A stretch of 64,000 nucleotides of DNA. It comes from Plasmodiophora brassicae. Its lineage: Eukaryota; Endomyxa; Phytomyxea; Plasmodiophorida; Plasmodiophoridae. The translations under genes were made by a program, and so were the position numbers. The notes under the pieces were generated by a model. It was not told where the DNA came from. It made no database searches and saw nothing but the letters and a program-made list of their open reading frames with translations. Shown here one piece after another: positions 55,401 through 64,000 of this stretch. The number at the start of each line of letters is the position of its first letter. Position 1 is the first letter of the stretch. The stretch covers positions 62,001-126,000 of the forward strand of contig JASFAU010000009.1 of assembly GCA_039704465.1 (NCBI GenBank), read 5' to 3'.

Positions 55401-58400
55401 CCTGTCGACCACTGCATGGCGCTGGCGCGAAGGTAGACCGTGCTGACGACCGGGGCTTGAACCGATATGTTTGCCGTGCCAGCGAAGATCAGCTGACCAG
55501 AGCCAGCCCGCGGCACTGTCCGCTAGGATGGAGAGCGTCGACCCGCTGCCGGTCGTGCGCACACCCGTGTACAACTGGACGTTGCCCTGGGCGGACCAGG
55601 TCGCAGGGGCAACCACGTCGATGGCGCTGCGGGACCTCGGGCACAGCAGCAGGTTCGTTTTAGCCGAAAGCGTGGCGCTGGCGGCGAATGCAGTCCGCCC
55701 GCCCGACGTCGGATCGTAATCGCCATCCAGAGCGAGCTGCCCGACGATAGTCGTTATAGGGGCGTTGACAGCCAGCCCGGCCTCAGCGGTCGCATTCAGG
55801 CTGTCGAAGACGGACGACGCGCTGAACGTAATCTGCCCGCCAGAAACACGGGCGTCCAGCTCGACCGACCCGACAACTGTGCCGGACGACAGCGCCCGGA
55901 TCGTGATAATCTTGCTGATCAGCTTCCACGACGTCGACGTCGTGATGGATGCCGCCTCGGTCGACGATATGTCGACCCAGGTGCCAGACGACGACGACCC
56001 GCCAAACTGGATCGGCAACGTGCTCGTGCTGGAAATCGACACGCTTGCAGTAGAGAGGGCCAGTGATGCGCCGTTGCCGATGACGACGTCGGCGCACGAA
56101 ACCGAAAAGCTCGTCAGCGCCAGCGACACCGTGATCGTCGTCGACGCCGCGACGGTAAACGAGCCAGCCAGGTTGGCATCGTTATCCGCGAAGATCTGGA
56201 CGTACCCGTTCGGCACGTGCAGCGCGGTGTTGACAGCGACGTTGCCGGCCGTGGACACGTACAGGTTCGCGTACACGGTCGTGGCCGACGTGGAGAACGT
56301 CACGGAATTCGAAGCCCGCAGGCTGAGCAGCGACTCCGAACGTGTCGATCGGTCAAACCCGACAACCGACAAATCTGAGACCAGGGTGTCCCCGACCTGC
56401 AATACACCTGTCGTCGTGACCATCAGCAGCATCGCGTCGGTCAGGGCACCGCCGACGCCAGCTGAGAACGCCGACGACGTGCTCTTGTCAATGACGACGG
56501 TAGTAGCCGACGACGCCGATAGCCGGAACCCTGTCGACCACTGCATGGCGCTGGCGCGAAGGTAGACCGTGCTGACGACCGGGGCTTGAACCGATATGTT
56601 TGCCGTGCCAGCGAAGATCAGCTGACCAGAGCCAGCCGCGGCACTGTCCGCTAGGATGGAGAGCGTCGACCCGCTGCCGGTCGTGCGCACACCCGTGTAC
56701 AACTGGACGTTGCCCTGGGCGGACCAGGTCGCAGGGGCAACCACGTCGATGGCGCTGCGGGACCTCGGGCACAGCAGCAGGTTCGTTTTAGCCGAAAGCG
56801 TGGCGCTGGCGGCGAATGCAGTCCGCCCGCCCGACGTCGGATCGTAATCGCCATCCAGAGCGAGCTGCCCGACGATAGTCGTTATAGGGGCGTTGACAGC
56901 CAGCCCGGCCTCAGCGGTCGCATTCAGGCTGTCGAAGACGGACGACGCGCTGAACGTAATCTGCCCGCCGGAAACACGGGCGTCCAGCTCGACCGACCCG
57001 ACAACTGTGCCGGACGACAGCGCCCGGATCGTGATAATCTTGCTGATCAGCTTCCACGACGTCGACGTCGTGATGGATGCCGCCTCGGTCGACGATATGT
57101 CGACCCAGGTGCCAGACGACGACGACCCGCCAAACTGGATCGGCAACGTGCTCGTGCTGGAAATCGACACGCTTGCAGTAGAGAGGGCCAGTGATGCGCC
57201 GTTGCCGATGACGACGTCGGCGCACGAAACCGAAAAGCTCGTCAGCGCCAGCGACACCGTGATCGTCGTCGACGCCGCGACGGTAAACGAGCCAGCCAGG
57301 TTGGCATCGTTATCCGCGAAGATCTGGACGTACCCGTTCGGCACGTGCAGCGCGGTGTTGACAGCGACGTTGCCGGCCGTGGACACGTACAGGTTCGCGT
57401 ACACGGTCGTGGCCGACGTGGAGAACGTCACGGAATTCGAAGCCCGCAGGCTGAGCAGCGACTCGAACGTGTCGATCGGTCAAACCCGACAACCGACAAA
57501 TCTGAGACCAGGGTGTCCCCGACCTGCAATACACCTGTCGTCGTGACCATCAGCAGCATCGCGTCGGTCAGGGCACCGCCGACGCCAACTGAGAACGCCG
57601 ACGACGTGCTCTTGTCAATGACGACGGTAGCCGACGACGCCGATAGCCGGAACCCTGTCGACCACTGCATGGCGCTGGCGCGAAGGTAGACCGTGCTGAC
57701 GACCGGGGCTTGAACCGATATGTTTGCCGTGCCAGCGAAGATCAGCTGACCAGAGCCAGCCGCGGCACTGTCCGCTAGGATGGAGAGCGTCGACCCGCTG
57801 CCGGTCGTGCGCACACCCGTGTACAACTGGACGTTGCCCTGGGCGGACCAGGTCGCAGGGGCAACCACGTCGATGGCGCTGCGGGACCTCGGGCACAGCA
57901 GCAGGTTCGTTTTAGCCGAAAGCGTGGCGCTGGCGGCGAATGCAGTCCGCCCGCCCGACGTCGGATCGTAATCGCCATCCAGAGCGAGCTGCCCGACGAG
58001 TCGTTATAGGGCGTTGACAGCCAGCCCGGCCTCAGCGGTCGCATTCAGGCTGTCGAAGACGGACGACGCGCTGAACGTAATCTGCCCGCCGGAAACACGG
58101 GCGTCCAGCTCGACCGACCCGACAACTGTGCCGGACGACAGCGCCCGGATCGTGATAATCTTGCTGATCAGCTTCCACGACGTCGACGTCGTGATGGATG
58201 CCGCCTCGGTCGACGATATGTCGACCCAGGTGCCAGACGACGACGACCCGCCAAACTGGATCGGCAACGTGCTCGTGCTGGAAATCGACACGCTTGCAGT
58301 AGAGAGAGGGCCAGTGATGCGCCGTTGCCGATGACGACGTCGGCGCACGAAACCGAAAAGCTCGTCAGCGCCAGCGACACCGTGATCGTCGTCGACGCCG

Positions 58401-61400
58401 CGACGGTAAACGAGCCAGCCAGGTTGGCATCGTTATCCGCGAAGATCTGGACGTACCCGTTCGGCACGTGCAGCGCGGTGTTGACAGCGACGTTGCCGGC
58501 CGTGGACACGTACAGGTTCGCGTACACGGTCGTGGCCGACGTGGAGAACGTCACGGAATTCGAAGCCCGCAGGCTGAGCAGCGACTCGAACGTGTCGATC
58601 GGTCAAACCCGACAACCGACAAATCTGAGACCAGGGTGTCCCCGACCTGCAATACACCTGTCGTCGTGACCATCAGCAGCATCGCGTCGGTCAGGGCACC
58701 GCCGACGCCAACTGAGAACGCCGACGACGTGCTCTTGTCAATGACGACGGTAGCCGACGACGCCGATAGCCGGAACCCTGTCGACCACTGCATGGCGCTG
58801 GCGCGAAGGTAGACCGTGCTGACGACCGGGGCTTGAACCGATATGTTTGCCGTGCCAGCGAAGATCAGCTGACCAGAGCCAGCCGCGGCACTGTCCGCTA
58901 GGATGGAGAGCGTCGACCCGCTGCCGGTCGTGCGCACACCCGTGTACAACTGGACGTTGCCCTGGGCGGACCAGGTCGCAGGGGCAACCACGTCGATGGC
59001 GCTGCGGGACCTCGGGCACAGCAGCAGGTTCGTTTTAGCCGAAAGCGTGGCGCTGGCGGCGAATGCAGTCCGCCCGCCCGACGTCGGATCGTAATCGCCA
59101 TCCAGAGCGAGCTGCCCGACGATAGTCGTTATAGGGGCGTTGACAGCCAGCCCGGCCTCAGCGGTCGCATTCAGGCTGTCGAAGACGGACGACGCGCTGA
59201 ACGTAATCTGCCCGCCGGAAACACGGGCGTCCAGCTCGACCGACCCGACAACTGTGCCGGACGACAGCGCCCGGATCGTGATAATCTTGCTGATCAGCTT
59301 CCACGACGTCGACGTCGTGATGGATGCCGCCTCGGTCGACGATATGTCGACCCAGGTGCCAGACGACGACGACCCGCCAAACTGGATCGGCAACGTGCTC
59401 GTGCTGGAAATCGACACGCTTGCAGTAGAGAGGGCCAGTGATGCGCCGTTGCCGATGACGACGTCGGCGCACGAAACCGAAAAGCTCGTCAGCGCCAGCG
59501 ACACCGTGATCGTCGTCGACGCCGCGACGGTAAACGAGCCAGCCAGGTTGGCATCGTTATCCGCGAAGATCTGGACGTACCCGTTCGGCACGTGCAGCGC
59601 GGTGTTGACAGCGACGTTGCCGGCCGTGGACACGTACAGGTTCGCGTACACGGTCGTGGCCGACGTGGAGAACGTCACGGAATTCGAAGCCCGCAGGCTG
59701 AGCAGCGACTCGAACGTGTCGATCGGTCAAACCCGACAACCGACAAATCTGAGACCAGGGTGTCCCCGACCTGCAATACACCTGTCGTCGTGACCATCAG
59801 CAGCATCGCGTCGGTCAGGGCACCGCCGACGCCAACTGAGAACGCCGACGACGTGCTCTTGTCAATGACGACGGTAGCCGACGACGCCGATAGCCGGAAC
59901 CCTGTCGACCACTGCATGGCGCTGGCGCGAAGGTAGACCGTGCTGACGACCGGGGCTTGAACCGATATGTTTGCCGTGCCAGCGAAGATCAGCTGACCAG
60001 AGCCAGCCGCGGCACTGTCCGCTAGGATGGAGAGCGTCGACCCGCTGCCGGTCGTGCGCACACCCGTGTACAACTGGACGTTGCCCTGGGCGGACCAGGT
60101 CGCAGGGGCAACCACGTCGATGGCGCTGCGGGACCTCGGGCACAGCAGCAGGTTCGTTTTAGCCGAAAGCGTGGCGCTGGCGGCGAATGCAGTCCGCCCG
60201 CCCGACGTCGGATCGTAATCGCCATCCAGAGCGAGCTGCCCGACGATAGTCGTTATAGGGGCGTTGACAGCCAGCCCGGCCTCAGCGGTCGCATTCAGGC
60301 TGTCGAAGACGGACGACGCGCTGAACGTAATCTGCCCGCCGGAAACACGGGCGTCCAGCTCGACCGACCCGACAACTGTGCCGGACGACAGCGCCCGGAT
60401 CGTGATAATCTTGCTGATCAGCTTCCACGACGTCGACGTCGTGATGGATGCCGCCTCGGTCGACGATATGTCGACCCAGGTGCCAGACGACGACGACGAC
60501 GACGCCAAACTGGATCGGCAACGTGCTCGTGCTGGAAATCGACACGCTTGCAGTAGAGAGGGCCAGTGATGCGCCGTTGCCGATGACGACGTCGGCGCAC
60601 GAAACCGAAAAGCTCGTCAGCGCCAGCGACACCGTGATCGTCGTCGACGCCGCGACGGTAAACGAGCCAGCCAGGTTGGCATCGTTATCCGCGAAGATCT
60701 GGACGTACCCGTTCGGCACGTGCAGCGCGGTGTTGACAGCGACGTTGCCGGCCGTGGACACGTACAGGTTCGCGTACACGGTCGTGGCCGACGTGGAGAA
60801 CGTCACGGAATTCGAAGCCCGCAGGCTGAGCAGCGACTCGAACGTGTCGATCGGTCAAACCCGACAACCGACAAATCTGAGACCAGGGTGTCCCCGACCT
60901 GCAATACACCTGTCGTCGTGACCATCAGCAGCATCGCGTCGGTCAGGGCACCGCCGACGCCAACTGAGAACGCCGACGACGTGCTCTTGTCAATGACGAC
61001 GGTAGCCGACGACGCCGATAGCCGGAACCCTGTCGACCACTGCATGGCGCTGGCGCGAAGGTAGACCGTGCTGACGACCGGGGCTTGAACCGATATGTTT
61101 GCCGTGCCAGCGAAGATCAGCTGACCAGAGCCAGCCGCGGCACTGTCCGCTAGGATGGAGAGCGTCGACCCGCTGCCGGTCGTGCGCACACCCGTGTACA
61201 ACTGGACGTTGCCCTGGGCGGACCAGGTCGCAGGGGCAACCACGTCGATGGCGCTGCGGGACCTCGGGCACAGCAGCAGGTTCGCTTTAGCCGAAAGCGT
61301 GGCGCTGGCGGCGAATGCAGTCCGCCCGCCCGACGTCGGATCGTAATCGCCATCCAGAGCGAGCTGCCCGACGATAGTCGTTATAGGGGCGTTGACAGCC

Positions 61401-64000
61401 AGCCCGGCCTCAGCGGTCGCATTCAGGCTGTCGAAGACGGACGACGCGCTGAACGTAATCTGCCCGCCGGAAACACGGGCGTCCAGCTCGACCGACCCGA
61501 CAACTGTGCCGGACGACAGCGCCCGGATCGTGATAATCTTGCTGATCAGCTTCCACGACGTCGACGTCGTGATGGATGCCGCCTCGGTCGACGATATGTC
61601 GACCCAGGTGCCAGACGACGACGACCCGCCAAACTGGATCGGCAACGTGCTCGTGCTGGAAATCGACACGCTTGCAGTAGAGAGGGCCAGTGATGCGCCG
61701 TTGCCGATGACGACGTCGGCGCACGAAACCGAAAAGCTCGTCAGCGCCAGCGACACCGTGATCGTCGTCGACGCCGCGACGGTAAACGAGCCAGCCAGGT
61801 TGGCATCGTTATCCGCGAAGATCTGGACGTACCCGTTCGGCACGTGCAGCGCGGTGTTGACAGCGACGTTGCCGGCCGTGGACACGTACAGGTTCGCGTA
61901 CACGGTCGTGGCCGACGTGGAGAACGTCACGGAATTCGAAGCCCGCAGGCTGAGCAGCGACTCGAACGTGTCGATCGGTCAAACCCGACAACCGACAAAT
62001 CTGAGACCAGACCAGGGTGTCCCCGACCTGCAATACACCTGTCGTCGTGACCATCAGCAGCATCGCGTCGGTCAGGGCACCGCCGACGCCAACTGAGAAC
62101 GCCGACGACGTGCTCTTGTCAATGACGACGGTAGCCGACGACGCCGATAGCCGGAACCCTGTCGACCACTGCATGGCGCTGGCGCGAAGGTAGACCGTGC
62201 TGACGACCGGGGCTTGAACCGATATGTTTGCCGTGCCAGCGAAGATCAGCTGACCAGAGCCAGCCGCGGCACTGTCCGCTAGGATGGAGAGCGTCGACCC
62301 GCTGCCGGTCGTGCGCACACCCGTGTACAACTGGACGTTGCCCTGGGCGGACCAGGTCGCAGGGGCAACCACGTCGATGGCGCTGCGGGACCTCGGGCAC
62401 AGCAGCAGGTTCGTTTTAGCCGAAAGCGTGGCGCTGGCGGCGAATGCAGTCCGCCCGCCCGACGTCGGATCGTAATCGCCATCCAGAGCGAGCTGCCCGA
62501 CGATAGTCGTTATAGGGGCGTTGACAGCCAGCCCGGCCTCAGCGGTCGCATTCAGGCTGTCGAAGACGGACGACGCGCTGAACGTAATCTGCCCGCCGGA
62601 AACACGGGCGTCCAGCTCGACCGACCCGACAACTGTGCCGGACGACAGCGCCCGGATCGTGATAATCTTGCTGATCAGCTTCCACGACGTCGACGTCGTG
62701 ATGGATGCCGCCTCGGTCGACGATATGTCGACCCAGGTGCCAGACGACGACGACCCGCCAAACTGGATCGGCAACGTGCTCGTGCTGGAAATCGACACGC
62801 TTGCAGTAGAGAGGGCCAGTGATGCGCCGTTGCCGATGACGACGTCGGCGCACGAAACCGAAAAGCTCGTCAGCGCCAGCGACACCGTGATCGTCGTCGA
62901 CGCCGCGACGGTAAACGAGCCAGCCAGGTTGGCATCGTTATCCGCGAAGATCTGGACGTACCCGTTCGGCACGTGCAGCGCGGTGTTGACAGCGACGTTG
63001 CCGGCCGTGGACACGTACAGGTTCGCGTACACGGTCGTGGCCGACGTGGAGAACGTCACGGAATTCGAAGCCCGCAGGCTGAGCAGCGACTCCGAACGTG
63101 TCGATCGGTCAAACCCGACAACCGACAAATCTGAGACCAGGGTGTCCCCGACCTGCAATACACCTGTCGTCGTGACCATCAGCAGCATCGCGTCGGTCAG
63201 GGCACCGCCGACGCCAACTGAGAACGCCGACGACGTGCTCTTGTCAATGACGACGGTAGCCGACGACGCCGATAGCCGGAACCCTGTCGACCACTGCATG
63301 GCGCTGGCGCGAAGGTAGACCGTGCTGACGACCGGGGCTTGAACCGATATGTTTGCCGTGCCAGCGAAGATCAGCTGACCAGAGCCAGCCGCGGCACTGT
63401 CCGCTAGGATGGAGAGCGTCGACCCGCTGCCGGTCGTGCGCACACCCGTGTACAACTGGACGTTGCCCTGGGCGGACCAGGTCGCAGGGGCAACCACGTC
63501 GATGGCGCTGCTGCGGGACCTCGGGCACAGCAGCAGGTTCGCTTTAGCCGAAAGCGTGGCGCTGGCGGCGAATGCAGTCCGCCCGCCCGACGTCGGATCG
63601 TAATCGCCATCCAGAGCGAGCTGCCCGACGATAGTCGTTATAGGGGCGTTGACAGCCAGCCCGGCCTCAGCGGTCGCATTCAGGCTGTCGAAGACGGACG
63701 ACGCGCTGAACGTAATCTGCCCGCCGGAAACACGGGCGTCCAGCTCGACCGACCCGACAACTGTGCCGGACGACAGCGCCCGGATCGTGATAATCTTGCT
63801 GATCAGCTTCCACGACGTCGACGTCGTGATGGATGCCGCCTCGGTCGACGATATGTCGACCCAGGTGCCAGACGACGACGACCCGCCAAACTGGATCGGC
63901 AACGTGCTCGTGCTGGAAATCGACACGCTTGCAGTAGAGAGGGCCAGTGATGCGCCGTTGCCGATGACGACGTCGGCGCACGAAACCGAAAAGCTCGTCA
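49469..64000 (-). CDS. Giant secreted repeat protein with NHL and IPT/TIG domains, 5' end outside window, repeat part frame-broken
   Basis: Stop at 49469; an uninterrupted frame of 2,015 codons runs back to 55516 and repeat units continue to the window edge without introns. From N- to C-terminus: near-identical 375-residue repeats (63999-54639), older diverged repeats of the same kind (about 54640-52720), a cadherin-like stretch (PSTSANAIPAWQVASTWSMA), about six NHL repeats (52170-51240; LYVSDTNNNRLC, LVIADTENHAIR, LYVADSLNHCIRK), then seven IPT/TIG domains (51230-49480; PSGGTNLGGTVVVITG, PALGPSTGGTIVNITG). The repeat units are Ser/Thr/Val-rich, adhesin-like beta-helix material. No C-terminal membrane helix. 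A cell-surface or matrix adhesion role is inference. Single-base indels in several repeats break the frame as given. Confidence 0.75.
54639..64000 (-). repeat. Tandem array of about 1,125-bp units, eight complete plus one partial
   Basis: Measured from the anchor TTGACAGCCAGCCC, units begin at 54639, 55765, 56893, 58014, 59140, 60264, 61392, 62521 and 63649. Unit lengths are 1126, 1128, 1121, 1126, 1124, 1128, 1129 and 1128 bp around an in-frame 1125. Units differ at only a handful of bases (for example TTCGCTTTAG against TTCGTTTTAG in the junctions near 61283 and 63540). The array continues beyond the window. Confidence 0.95.

Noticed and set aside
54639..64000. Repeated plus-strand open frames of 265 codons inside each repeat unit
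   Set aside because: They are antisense to the repeat protein, recur only because the unit recurs, have no family signature, and vanish outside the repeats. They are a by-product of the codon bias on the coding strand.

Overview
The window is a 64 kb piece of a GC-rich, gene-dense nuclear genome from what is probably a unicellular eukaryote. Support for this: protein-coding genes are interrupted by very short GT-AG introns (47 to 77 bp in the models built here), some genes have AATAAA signals after the stop, one start sits in GCCGCCATGG, and two tRNA genes carry internal A and B boxes followed by a T-run. All three standard stop codons are used. The gene set (UBA3, MCM7, OSGEP/Kae1, JMJD7, BRX1, MINDY, a Na-K-Cl-type SLC12 carrier, SOAT/ACAT) fits an opisthokont, apusomonad or amoebozoan-grade protist, but I cannot place it further from sequence alone.

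Layout. 1-1.6 kb: 3' part of a sterol/acyl-CoA acyltransferase. 1.9-16.6 kb: a head-to-tail array of six paralogous GH114 glycosidase genes, each with a signal peptide, a glycosidase domain, a Pro/Ser/Thr linker of very different length, and a C-terminal membrane anchor. 16.8-23.4 kb: a CaM-kinase-like kinase, an SLC12 cotransporter (minus strand) and OSGEP. 23.4-26 kb: gene-poor, with inverted repeats and a tRNA-Leu. 26-30 kb: a FYVE-like protein, JMJD7, a small coiled-coil protein and a secreted peptide-precursor-like protein. 30-37 kb: a disturbed region with RbfA, an ankyrin membrane protein, a truncated copy of the latter, inverted copies, and a 1.25 kb LTR-flanked element carrying only a gag-like gene. 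37-44.5 kb: a compact minus-strand run ENPP, UBA3, MINDY, MCM7. 45-49.2 kb: a second identical tRNA-Leu, BRX1 and a C5orf34-like gene. 49.5 kb to the right edge: one giant secreted repeat protein (tandem 375-residue repeats, NHL repeats, seven IPT/TIG domains) that runs out of the window.

How the parts relate. Most single genes are housekeeping: replication (MCM7), neddylation (UBA3), deubiquitination (MINDY), tRNA t6A (OSGEP), ribosome assembly (BRX1, RbfA), protein oxidation (JMJD7), ion and sterol transport or storage. The accessory content is at the cell surface: the GH114 array and the giant adhesin-like protein are both secreted or anchored and both show fresh tandem amplification. Exon coordinates below were derived by matching reading frame, splice dinucleotides and family conservation; every multi-exon model closes to a whole number of codons.
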